The notes below the pieces were generated by a model. That model ran no database searches and was not told the DNA's origin. It saw only the letters and a program-made list of their open reading frames with translations. DNA of 64,000 nucleotides from Dehalococcoidia bacterium (GTDB lineage Bacteria > Chloroflexota > Dehalococcoidia > Tepidiformales > Tepidiformaceae), in assembly GCA_022824925.1 (NCBI GenBank), contig JAJDYW010000040.1:124001-188000 (forward strand), given 5' to 3'. This document shows positions 24,569 to 32,860 of this stretch, one piece after another. The stretch's first letter is position 1. Every line of letters begins with the position of its first letter. The translations under genes were made by a program, and so were the position numbers.

Positions 24569-25375
24569 ATGGCCACCGACTCCCCGCCGGGCCCCATCCC
24601 CGACGACCTGCGACAGTTCGAGGCGCTGGAGGCGATTATCCGGCGGCTGCACGGCCCCGGCGGCTGCCCCTGGGACCGTGAGCAGACGCACGAGTCCCTG
24701 CGGCCGCACCTGCTGGAGGAGGCCTACGAACTGCTGGAAGCGATCGACGCGGGGGAGGGGGACGCGATCGCGGAGGAGCTCGGCGATGTGCTCCTGCAGG
24801 TGCTGATGCACGCGGCCGTGGCGGAGCGGCTGGGCGAGTTCGAGTTCGGCGACGTGTACGCCAGGATCGCGGCGAAGCTCGTCGCGCGGCACCCGCACGT
24901 GTTCGCCGATGCGACGGCGGAGACGGCCGAGGACGTACGCGAGAGCTGGGAGGTGCTGAAGCAGCAGGAGCGGCCGGACCGGCCACGCCTCGAGGGCGTG
25001 CCGGCAACGCTGCCGGCGCTGGCGGAATCGCAGACGATCCAGGGGCGGGCGCGGCGGGCGGGGTTCGACTGGCCGGATATCCACGGGCCGCTGGAGAAGC
25101 TCGCCGAGGAGATCGCCGAGCTGGCGCTGGCGGAGGACGAGCGGGACCGCGAGGAGGAGTTCGGGGACGTGCTCTTCGTGATCGCTCACATCGCGGCCAC
25201 GATGGGGGTCGACGGGGAGCAGGCGCTGCGCCGCGCGAACGGCAAGTTCCGCCGCCGCTTCGGGCTGGTGGAGCGCTGGGCGAACGAGGGGTCGCTGGAC
25301 CTGAACGAGCTCGACATGGCGGGGCGGGACGAGTTGTGGGAGCGGGCGAAGGCAGCGGAGCGGGGCGAGTTGTGA
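24569..25375 (+). CDS. mazG: Nucleoside triphosphate pyrophosphohydrolase MazG
   Basis: A 268-residue protein with two all-helical MazG domains that hydrolyse (d)NTPs to monophosphates, a house-cleaning role. First domain: GGCPWDREQTHESLRPHLLE, EAYELLEAID, EELGDVLLQV; second domain: KLAEEIAELALAEDERDREE with EEFGDVLFVIAH. Both keep the EExxE...EExxD metal pattern. Normal length. ATG 6 bases after a TAGACT -10; divergent from argH. Confidence 0.95.
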   Translation: MATDSPPGPIPDDLRQFEALEAIIRRLHGPGGCPWDREQTHESLRPHLLEEAYELLEAIDAGEGDAIAEELGDVLLQVLMHAAVAERLGEFEFGDVYARIAAKLVARHPHVFADATAETAEDVRESWEVLKQQERPDRPRLEGVPATLPALAESQTIQGRARRAGFDWPDIHGPLEKLAEEIAELALAEDERDREEEFGDVLFVIAHIAATMGVDGEQALRRANGKFRRRFGLVERWANEGSLDLNELDMAGRDELWERAKAAERGEL

Positions 25376-25432
25376 CGCTCGCCCGCCCCGGCTAGGCTGA
25401 GTTCACGACCAACACCAACGGGGGAGGCCGGC

Positions 25433-26071
25433 ATGGCTCAGGCAACGGAATCCGTGATCACGCGCGAGCGGTTCGCGAAGGGGAAGACCTACCAGGAGTA
25501 CCTCGAGTCGGGAATCCGCAACCGCGAGCAGTTCGACGACAACTACAGCGGGCTGGCGATCAGCGACGAGCAGCAGGCGGCGCTCAGCGAGCTGGCCGCG
25601 CGTCCGAACGGGCCCGACCACGCGGTCATCATCGGCGAGGACTGGTGCCCGGACGTGTACCGGGGGATGCCGGTGGGGGCGCGCATCGCCGAAGCGATGG
25701 GGATCGAGGCGCGCATCTTCGAGCGCGACCAGAACAAGGACATGATCGCGGAGTACCTGAAGGACGGGGAGTTCGAGTCGATTCCCGTGTTCATCTTCTA
25801 CAACGCCGAGCACGTCGAGCTGGGGCACTTCATCGAGCGGCCGGCGGTGGCGAACGAGCAGATGGGCGAGCTGCAATCGGTGCTGGGCGACATGCGCCCG
25901 GAGGCCATCGCGCAGCGCCTCGGCCACGAGCCGAGCGAGGAGGAGATCCAGCAGGCGCGGGCGGAAGGGCGCGAGCGCTACCTGGAGTGGCAGCGCACGA
26001 GCGAGACGTGGGCGAACTGGCGCGACGCGACCGTGGACGAGGTGATCGAGCTCCTGCGCGCGGCCGTCTGA
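25433..26071 (+). CDS. Thioredoxin-family protein with single cysteine
   Basis: A 212-residue cytoplasmic protein with a central thioredoxin fold of the Thioredoxin_9/TrxA-like type: HAVIIGEDWCPDVYRGMP near residue 62-79, then ESIPVFIFYNAEHVE with the cis-proline. The redox site is WCPD with only one Cys in the whole protein, so it would act as a monothiol or not as a disulfide reductase. The charged C-terminal helices contain EEEIQQARAEGRERYLEW. Role unknown. Confidence 0.8.
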   Translation: MAQATESVITRERFAKGKTYQEYLESGIRNREQFDDNYSGLAISDEQQAALSELAARPNGPDHAVIIGEDWCPDVYRGMPVGARIAEAMGIEARIFERDQNKDMIAEYLKDGEFESIPVFIFYNAEHVELGHFIERPAVANEQMGELQSVLGDMRPEAIAQRLGHEPSEEEIQQARAEGRERYLEWQRTSETWANWRDATVDEVIELLRAAV

Positions 26072-26076
26072 CGGCC

Positions 26077-26135
26077 CCGGAGGTCCCGCGCGGGGCTTCC
26101 GGCAGCGGGTGACACGGCCCCGGCCCCGCCGGGGC
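26077..26135. terminator. Two GC hairpins between convergent genes, possible bidirectional terminator
   Basis: A near-continuous stem spans 26077-26102 (CCGGAGGTCC paired with GGGGCTTCCGG), and a second hairpin GCCCCGGC/GCCGGGGC lies at 26117-26135. They sit between the thioredoxin-like gene and the convergent surface-protein gene. No U-run follows, so termination is an inference. Confidence 0.4.
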
Positions 26136-26180
26136 GATGGCGCGCCGCCTTACTCCTCCCCAAGAGTGCGCGAACCACTG

Positions 26181-27560
26181 TCACTCCACCTCAACCGAGG
26201 CGGCGATCTGGTCGAACAAGGCGTTCACGTCCCGTGTGGTCGCGCCCGTTTCCGTTTCGTCCGAACTTCCGGATGGCAGCTCGACAATCTCACGCCCCGC
26301 CTCGTTGCCCGACTCGTCGAACCACAAGGTGGAGTCACTCTCTACGTCCCTCAGGACCGTGTACCAGCCACCCTCGTAGAAGCTCCCTGGCCGGACGCTC
26401 ATGCCAGCAGGAATCGTGACGATCAAGTCATCGCTTACGCGGTATCTTCCGGGTCCGGGAACCGGCTCCCTGAACGTCTTTCGTATTCCGTCTGATCCCA
26501 CCAGCCAGGGTGGCTGCCGCCACCGAAACTCCACCGGCTGGAGTGCATCCGAAGTGCGCTGCCCCTGACAACCCGAATAGGAGGTGCCCACAAATTCCAT
26601 CACAAATAACTTGCGCGCGGGCATTCCCGCGGGGTCAGTCCGAACTTCTATGACCTTGAACCTGATCAAGCACTCGTGCCCCCACCACCAGTCGACACGG
26701 TCTGCCACCGTGACGGTCCCATAGAACGACGCCCGTGAGACGTTTCCCGCGTCCGACATGTGAAGCAGCAGGCCAAAGGGATAGTTGGTATCAGGCCAGT
26801 CCACGGTACTCGTCAGGTCGTTGGGATCGGAGAGCAGGGCGTACGAGCCCGCCGCCGTCACCGTCCCCGTCGTGTGCAAGTTGTAGGGCGTGGACTCGAC
26901 CCGGAAGCTCGCCGCCGCTGTCACCGGCCCCGACAGCGTGAAGCTCGCCGTGCTCGTCTCCGTCCCGCTCGTCGTCGTCGCCGCAGCCGCTCCAGCTGTC
27001 ACCGTGGCGCCTTCCGGGAGTCCCGTCCAGGCACCGAAGTCGTAGCCCTTGTCCGCCGTCGCTGAAAGCGTCACTACCGTGCCGGGCGCGTACGTGCCGT
27101 CGTCACGAGCCGCGGGGCTGATGGTCACGCTCCCGCCTTCGCCCGCCGTTACCCCCAGCATGTGCCCCCGTGGGGCCCCGGTGAAGTGGGCCGTCGCCGT
27201 GATGTCCTCGGTCAGCTGGAAGCGGGCCGGGTTCTCGTGGAGGTCGAAGACGATGCCGTCCCCGTAGTCGATGGCCCAGCGGCTGAACGTGCAGCCCGCC
27301 ACCACGTTCGCCCTCACCCTGACGTAGGAGTCCTCCGGAAAGGTCCATTCGGCCCCGGGAGAAACCGTGCTCGTGTCGGTGCTGAGCTGCGCGGTCGTCG
27401 TGGCGCAGCCCGCGGGCGAGGCGGCCGTCGCCAGCGTGGCCGTCGTATCCTGCGCCGTCGCCTGGGGCGCGGAGTCGCGGGTCAGGATGACGGCCACGGC
27501 GACGGCCGCGGCGGCGACCGCCAGGACGCCCAGGGCGATGACCGAGTCCCGTTTCCGCAT
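26181..27560 (-). CDS. Membrane-anchored surface protein with InlB-like B-repeats
   Basis: A 459-residue exported protein: short basic N-terminus, one hydrophobic helix at about residues 7-27 (signal anchor), a Thr/Ala-rich stretch, then tandem beta modules of the bacterial InlB B-repeat type: FSRWAIDYGDG, GEGGSVTISPAARDDGTYAPG (quoted in part) and YDFGAWTGLPEGATVT, about residues 60-220. The C-terminal half has no recognised domain and contains two Cys pairs. Probably adhesion or envelope function. ATG at 27560 has GGGAGGC upstream. Slightly less GC-rich in its C-terminal half than neighbouring genes. Confidence 0.75.
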   Translation of the reverse strand: MRKRDSVIALGVLAVAAAAVAVAVILTRDSAPQATAQDTTATLATAASPAGCATTTAQLSTDTSTVSPGAEWTFPEDSYVRVRANVVAGCTFSRWAIDYGDGIVFDLHENPARFQLTEDITATAHFTGAPRGHMLGVTAGEGGSVTISPAARDDGTYAPGTVVTLSATADKGYDFGAWTGLPEGATVTAGAAAATTTSGTETSTASFTLSGPVTAAASFRVESTPYNLHTTGTVTAAGSYALLSDPNDLTSTVDWPDTNYPFGLLLHMSDAGNVSRASFYGTVTVADRVDWWWGHECLIRFKVIEVRTDPAGMPARKLFVMEFVGTSYSGCQGQRTSDALQPVEFRWRQPPWLVGSDGIRKTFREPVPGPGRYRVSDDLIVTIPAGMSVRPGSFYEGGWYTVLRDVESDSTLWFDESGNEAGREIVELPSGSSDETETGATTRDVNALFDQIAASVEVE

Positions 27561-27794
27561 GGCCTGCCTCCCGGCGGCGGGTCGCACGGTCACGGTACAG
27601 CGGAGTTGTAGGCACAGAAAATAACAGCGAAATCAACTATTGCCCGGATGCGGGGCCGTATCACCACAGGAGCGGCCAGGCGGCCGCCTGCTCCGGCCGT
27701 CCTGCAGCCGTCGCCGGCGGGGTCGTGGCCGGGGCGGGGGCTCACGGACGGCGGCGCATCGTGGTACCGTTCGCGATCTGGACGGTCGGAGTTG

Positions 27795-27824
27795 TTGTCT
27801 CGCGCGAACGCGCTTGGGTATACT
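27795..27824 (+). promoter_or_regulatory. Promoter of the tRNA-Lys/tRNA-Leu unit
   Basis: TTGTCT (27795-27800), an 18-bp spacer and TATACT (27819-27824), ending 15 bases before the first base of tRNA-Lys. A canonical sigma-70 type promoter. Confidence 0.7.
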
Positions 27825-27839
27825 CCGCCCGACCTTGGG

Positions 27840-27915
27840 GGGCCGCTAGCTCAATTGGCAGAGCAAGTGACTCTTAATCACTAGGTTGAAGGTTCGAGTC
27901 CTTCGCGGCTCACCA
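27840..27915 (+). tRNA. tRNA-Lys(CUU)
   Basis: Complete cloverleaf: acceptor GGGCCGC pairs with GCGGCTC (one G-U), D-arm GCTC/GAGC, anticodon stem AGTGA/TCACT with loop CTCTTAA (anticodon CUU), T-arm GAAGG-TTCGAGT-CCTTC. The 3' CCA is encoded (27913-27915). Confidence 0.97.
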
Positions 27916-27931
27916 CTTCAGGAAGGTCTCA

Positions 27932-27951
27932 CCGGGTGGCTCGCCACCCGG
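27932..27951 (+). other. Hairpin between the two tRNA genes
   Basis: CCGGGTGGC pairs with GCCACCCGG across a two-base loop. It lies midway between tRNA-Lys and tRNA-Leu with no U-run, so a processing or spacing element is more likely than a terminator. The GGGTGGC core recurs in the two terminators at 30.15 and 30.82 kb. Confidence 0.5.
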
Positions 27952-27959
27952 GCCGGACC

Positions 27960-28041
27960 GGGGAAGTGTCGGAATTGGCAGACGAGCATGATTTAGGATC
28001 ATGTGCCGCAAGGCGTAGGAGTTCGAGTCTCCTCTTCCCCA
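27960..28041 (+). tRNA. tRNA-Leu(UAG)
   Basis: Class II tRNA: acceptor GGGGAAG/CTTCCCC, anticodon stem CATGA/TCATG with loop TTTAGGA (anticodon UAG), a variable arm TGCCGCAAGGCGT and T-arm AGGAG-TTCGAGT-CTCCT. Discriminator A; CCA is not encoded, unlike the tRNA-Lys just upstream. Confidence 0.97.
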
Positions 28042-28113
28042 TGGTCACGTGGGGGGCCCGGTTCTCGTCGGAGCGGGACGTGGCAAAATCCGAGTCAGGC
28101 GAAAGGGGGCGTC

Positions 28114-29115
28114 ATGGCGCTTCTCGAGGTAAATGACCTTCGGACGTACTTCTACACGCAGGAGGGTGTCGTCAAAGCAGTTGACGGCACGTCGTACTCC
28201 GTGGAGGAGGGCGAGACGCTGGGGCTTGTGGGTGAGTCGGGTTGCGGAAAGAGCGTCTCGGCGCTCTCGATCCTGCGCCTGATTCCCTCGCCTCCCGGCA
28301 AGATCGTCTCGGGCGAGATCAACTTCCAGGGACGTGATCTGCTGAAGCTGGACGAGAGCGAGATGCGGCGGATCCGCGGGAACGACATCGCGATGGTGTT
28401 CCAGGAGCCGATGACCTCGCTCAACCCGGTGCTCACCATCGGGCGGCAGATCACGGAGTCGCTGGAGCTGCACCAGGACCTCACGGGACGGGCGGCGCGG
28501 GAGCGCGCCGTGGAGTTGCTGGAGCTGGTGGGCATCCCGGCGGCGCGCAGCCGCATCGATGACTACCCGCACCAGTTCTCGGGGGGTATGCGCCAGCGCG
28601 TGATGATCGCGATGGCGATGAGCTGCAACCCGAAGATCCTGCTCGCGGACGAGCCCACGACAGCGCTGGACGTGACGATCCAGGCCCAGATCCTCGAGGT
28701 CATGGCCCGGCTCAGTCACGAGTTCGGCACCGCCGTCATCATCATCACGCACAACCTCGGGGTGGTCGCGCGCTACGCCGACCGCGTGAACGTGATGTAT
28801 GCCGGCAAGGTGATCGAGCGGGCGGACGCGGCGGAGCTGTACGGCAACCCGAAGCACCCGTACACGGTGGGCCTGCTGAACTCGGTGCCCCGGCTTGACG
28901 AGCAGCGGCAGGACAAGCTGATCCCGATCGAGGGCCTGCCGCCGGACCTGGCGCACCTGCCCGAGGGCTGCAGCTTCTACCCGCGCTGCGACTGGCGCCA
29001 GGATGCATGCCTCGCGCAGTACCCGGACACCGTATCGGTGGACGGCGAGCACCAGACGGCCTGCTGGGAGTGGCAGACCGTCGGAAGGGAGCGGCCAGTT
29101 GTCGCAACAAGCTAG
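28114..29115 (+). CDS. Oligopeptide/dipeptide ABC transporter ATP-binding protein (OppD/DppD type)
   Basis: A 333-residue ATPase of a peptide or nickel/peptide importer. Walker A GESGCGKS (about residues 42-49), Q-loop [12 protein letters not shown], signature [12 protein letters not shown], Walker [14 protein letters not shown]-loop ITHNLG, and the oligopeptide C-terminal extension with the Fe-S-like cysteines [15 protein letters not shown]. The ATG at 28114 follows GAAAGGGGG. The partner OppF-type gene is next. No permease or binding-protein genes are in this window. Confidence 0.95.
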   Translation: MALLEVNDLRTYFYTQEGVVKAVDGTSYSVEEGETLGLVGESGCGKSVSALSILRLIPSPPGKIVSGEINFQGRDLLKLDESEMRRIRGNDIAMVFQEPMTSLNPVLTIGRQITESLELHQDLTGRAARERAVELLELVGIPAARSRIDDYPHQFSGGMRQRVMIAMAMSCNPKILLADEPTTALDVTIQAQILEVMARLSHEFGTAVIIITHNLGVVARYADRVNVMYAGKVIERADAAELYGNPKHPYTVGLLNSVPRLDEQRQDKLIPIEGLPPDLAHLPEGCSFYPRCDWRQDACLAQYPDTVSVDGEHQTACWEWQTVGRERPVVATS

Positions 29116-29131
29116 TACCGCCGAAGCGACC

Positions 29132-30127
29132 ATGACCAACGGGACGGGGCAGTCGCTTCTCGAGGTCGAGGACCTTGAGGTCTACTTCCCGGTCACCGCG
29201 GGGCTCATCTTCCAGCGGCGCGTCGCCGACGTGAAGGCGGTCGACGGCGTGACGTTCGACGTGAAGCGCGGCGAAACGCTGGGTCTCGTGGGTGAGTCCG
29301 GCTGCGGCAAGTCCACCACGGGGAAGGCGATCCTGCAGCTGAACCGGCCCACGGCGGGTACGGTGAGCTTTGCGGGGACGGACCTGACGCAGGTACGGGG
29401 GCGTTCGCTGCGCACGTACCGGCGGCGCATGCAGATGATCTTCCAGGACCCATACGCGAGCCTGAACCCGCGCATGTCGGTGGGGTCGATCGTCTCGGAG
29501 CCGATCACGATCCACAACCTGGCGCGGGGCCAGGAGAAGCGCGACCGGGTGCACAACCTGCTGCAGACGGTGGGGCTGAACCCGTACTTCGCCAGCCGTT
29601 ACCCGCACGAGTTTTCGGGCGGGCAGCGCCAGCGCATCGGCATCGCGCGGGCGCTGGCGGTGGAGCCGGAGTTCATCGTGTGCGATGAGCCCGTCTCGGC
29701 CCTCGACGTTTCGATCCAGGCGCAGATCATCAACCTCCTGGAGGATCTCCAGGAGGAGTTCAACCTGACGTACCTGTTCATCGCGCACGACCTCTCGGTG
29801 GTGCGCCACATCAGCGATCGCGTGGCCGTGATGTACCTCGGGCACATCATGGAGCTCACCGACCGCGACGCAATCTTCGAAAACCCGCTCCACCCGTACA
29901 CGAAGGCGCTGCTCTCGGCGGTGCCCATCCCGGACCCGGAAGTGGAGCGCGAGCGGGAACGCATCATCCTGCTCGGCGACGTGCCCAGCCCGCTGTCGCC
30001 GCCGCCGGGGTGCGTGTTCAACACGCGCTGCCCGATCGCCATCGATGAGTGCCGCGAGGTTGTCCCCGAGTGGCGCAACGTGGGCACGGGTGGCGAAGAG
30101 CACTGGGTCTGGTGCCACCGCGTCTAG
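29132..30127 (+). CDS. Oligopeptide/dipeptide ABC transporter ATP-binding protein (OppF/DppF type)
   Basis: A 331-residue second ATPase of the same importer. Walker [11 protein letters not shown]-loop [12 protein letters not shown], signature [12 protein letters not shown], Walker [14 protein letters not shown]-loop IAHDLS, and C-terminal [16 protein letters not shown]. The ATG at 29132 is 16 bases after the oppD-type stop; a TTG at 29099 that overlaps that stop is an alternative start adding 11 residues. A strong intrinsic terminator follows at 30151. Confidence 0.95.
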   Translation: MTNGTGQSLLEVEDLEVYFPVTAGLIFQRRVADVKAVDGVTFDVKRGETLGLVGESGCGKSTTGKAILQLNRPTAGTVSFAGTDLTQVRGRSLRTYRRRMQMIFQDPYASLNPRMSVGSIVSEPITIHNLARGQEKRDRVHNLLQTVGLNPYFASRYPHEFSGGQRQRIGIARALAVEPEFIVCDEPVSALDVSIQAQIINLLEDLQEEFNLTYLFIAHDLSVVRHISDRVAVMYLGHIMELTDRDAIFENPLHPYTKALLSAVPIPDPEVERERERIILLGDVPSPLSPPPGCVFNTRCPIAIDECREVVPEWRNVGTGGEEHWVWCHRV

Positions 30128-30150
30128 CGCGGCGAACGGAAGCAACTCGG

Positions 30151-30176
30151 AAGGGGTGGCCTCCAGGCCACCCCTT
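30151..30176 (+). terminator. Intrinsic terminator after the oppDF-type genes
   Basis: Perfect 11-bp stem AAGGGGTGGCC/GGCCACCCCTT with loop TCCA, followed by CTTG. Clear, though the U-run is short. Confidence 0.8.
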
Positions 30177-30236
30177 CTTGATGCTCCGGGGCTCTATTTC
30201 CTGGGATCCTGCTTGGCCTCCCCTATGTGTGCCTGA

Positions 30237-30242
30237 TACACT
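30237..30242 (+). promoter_or_regulatory. Leaderless-type -10 element of the repetitive coiled-coil protein gene
   Basis: TACACT ends 6 bases before the ATG at 30249, just after the preceding terminator. Confidence 0.5.
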
Positions 30243-30248
30243 TGGGCT

Positions 30249-30785
30249 ATGTCCCACCAGGCGTTCATGCGGCTGACGGCAGCCGGGTTCAGCGAGGACC
30301 AGACCGAGGCGCTCTTCGACGTGTACGGCGACGGGCATGAGGAGGTCGCGACCAAGCGAGACCTCGAACCCCTCGCCACGAAGGACGACCTCACCGGGTT
30401 TGCCACCAGGGAAGACCTTGAGCGGTTCGCCACCAAGGACGACCTCACCGGGTTCGCTACCAGGGAAGACCTTGAGCGATTCGCCACGAAGGAGGACCTG
30501 CAGGCGATTCGTGCCGATATGCAGGCGATTCGCACCGATATGCAGGCCTTCGCCACAAAGGAGGACCTGCAGGCGATTCGCGCCGAGATGCAGGGATTCG
30601 CCACAAAAGACGACCTCACCCGGTTCGCCACCAGGGAAGACCTTGAGCGGTTCGCTACGAAGGAGGACCTCAAGGCGTTCGCGACCATCGAGCAGCTGCA
30701 GGCGCTGGAGCTGCGCCTCACGCTTCGGCTCGGCGGGATGGTCGTCGCGGGGGTGGCGGTCATCGCCGTGCTCGGGCGCTTCTAG
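30249..30785 (+). CDS. Repetitive coiled-coil protein with C-terminal membrane helix
   Basis: A 178-residue protein. Residues about 42-150 are built of 9-residue units such as FATKDDLTG, FATREDLER and FATKEDLQA, interrupted by 7-residue units IRADMQA, IRTDMQA and IRAEMQG; the DNA shows matching 27- and 21-bp repeats. A hydrophobic helix at about 159-175 (GGMVVAGVAVIAVLG) would anchor it. It resembles DUF1640-like coiled-coil proteins. Its own leaderless -10 and flanking terminators make it an isolated unit. Length is probably variable between strains through repeat gain and loss. Function unknown. Confidence 0.7.
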   Translation: MSHQAFMRLTAAGFSEDQTEALFDVYGDGHEEVATKRDLEPLATKDDLTGFATREDLERFATKDDLTGFATREDLERFATKEDLQAIRADMQAIRTDMQAFATKEDLQAIRAEMQGFATKDDLTRFATREDLERFATKEDLKAFATIEQLQALELRLTLRLGGMVVAGVAVIAVLGRF

Positions 30786-30821
30786 GAACCGACACGCGCA
30801 GACAGCACCGCCATAAACGGG

Positions 30822-30843
30822 GGGGTGGCCCGAGGGCCACCCC
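30822..30843. terminator. Terminator between the coiled-coil protein gene and ilvC (bidirectional)
   Basis: GGGGTGGCCC pairs with GGGCCACCCC across GA, followed by TTCT on the plus strand. The stem core is the same as in the terminator at 30151-30176. It lies between convergent genes. Confidence 0.75.
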
Positions 30844-30871
30844 TTCTGCGTGCCTGCCAGGAACCGAGCGG

Positions 30872-31870
<999 letters not shown>

Positions 31871-31916
31871 GGGGGCTCTCCTTTGGGGGCGGGCCTCGGC
31901 GGGCGGGGCCCGGGTC

Positions 31917-32723
31917 TTACGTCGGCAGGATCACCTGGCGGCGGTGCCGGTCGCGACTGTATTCGACGAAGGGGTTGACCCCGATCTCGCGCAGCATCCA
32001 GTGGCGCTCGATGACCATGACCTTGCCCTCCACGATGCGCACCCAGTCGGCGATGCGCGGGCGGGCGGGGTCGATCGCAATCTCGGCGGCGGCGTTCTTG
32101 TCGCCGGCGATCACGGCCGTCAGGCGGGGGTAGCCGAAGGCGGGGCGGGGCGTCGCCTCGAGCAGGTCGAGCACCGCATCGGTGCCGGAGACGACGCCGT
32201 AGACGGAGTCGATGAGCGTGATGTTGTCGTCGAGGGCCTCGGCCGCCGCTTCGCGCTCGCCGGCGAGCAGGTTCTCGTAGAGGCCGCGCACCAGCCGCCG
32301 CGTCGAGCGGGGCGAGCCGCCGCGGAAGGCGGCGGCCGCATCCATGGCGGCGTGGGCGGGCCTGTCCAGCTCGATGCCGGAGACCATGCCGTAGAGGCGG
32401 CGGTCGGCGATGAGGCCGTCCTCGATACGGGAGATATCGAGCACGCGCTGCTGGAACGTGCGCCAGTCGTAGCCCTTGGCCTCGATGGTGGCGCGCAGGG
32501 CGACGGCGTCGCCATCCTCGGCCATCTCGGGCTCGGTGTAGGTGCAGTCGGCGTAGCGCTGCAGCAGCTCGGTGTGGAAATCGCGCACGGCCACGCTGTC
32601 GCGGAGCATCGGGCTGCGGAAGGAATGGAAGGTGACACCCGGGGCGTGTAGCGCCTGGATCTGGTCGAAGCGGTCGTAGTTGATGGCGGTGACGAGCGCC
32701 TCGACAACGTCGCTGTTGGGCAT
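31917..32723 (-). CDS. Protein with two tandem SnoaL-like (NTF2-fold) domains
   Basis: A 268-residue protein made of two NTF2-like cone domains of about 125 residues each: the first around [20 protein letters not shown], the second around [20 protein letters not shown]. SnoaL-like domains bind small hydrophobic molecules and some are isomerases, cyclases or hydrolases. No catalytic set is certain. It lies upstream of ilvC on the same strand (46-bp gap) but has no obvious link to it. Confidence 0.75.
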   Translation of the reverse strand: MPNSDVVEALVTAINYDRFDQIQALHAPGVTFHSFRSPMLRDSVAVRDFHTELLQRYADCTYTEPEMAEDGDAVALRATIEAKGYDWRTFQQRVLDISRIEDGLIADRRLYGMVSGIELDRPAHAAMDAAAAFRGGSPRSTRRLVRGLYENLLAGEREAAAEALDDNITLIDSVYGVVSGTDAVLDLLEATPRPAFGYPRLTAVIAGDKNAAAEIAIDPARPRIADWVRIVEGKVMVIERHWMLREIGVNPFVEYSRDRHRRQVILPT

Positions 32724-32755
32724 GGAAGCGGGACACCTCGGGCTGAGCTTGGGCG

Positions 32756-32761
32756 ATTGTA
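32756..32761 (-). promoter_or_regulatory. -10 element of the SnoaL-like gene
   Basis: GGTACAAT on the minus strand, 32 bases before the ATG at 32723, with GAGGTG as a leader ribosome-binding site. Confidence 0.4.
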
Positions 32762-32818
32762 CCTTGCGTCACGAACGCAGGACAGGCGGGCGCGCCTGAC
32801 GGTGAGGGCGCGGGGCGG

Positions 32819-32824
32819 TAGCCT
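32819..32824 (+). promoter_or_regulatory. -10 element of pepN
   Basis: TAGCCT, 36 bases before the GTG at 32861. The leader carries GAGAAGCGAGG. Confidence 0.35.
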
Positions 32825-32860
32825 TGGCGGCGCCACCATCCGAGAGAAGCGAGGCGCCCC

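Noticed and set aside
27840..28041. Integration site (tRNA attachment site) for a mobile island
   Set aside because: No integrase, no duplicated tRNA 3' end and no change in composition was seen around the two tRNA genes.
30360..30690. CRISPR or non-coding tandem repeat
   Set aside because: The 27/21-bp repeats stay in frame within an intact ORF and encode regular 9- and 7-residue units.
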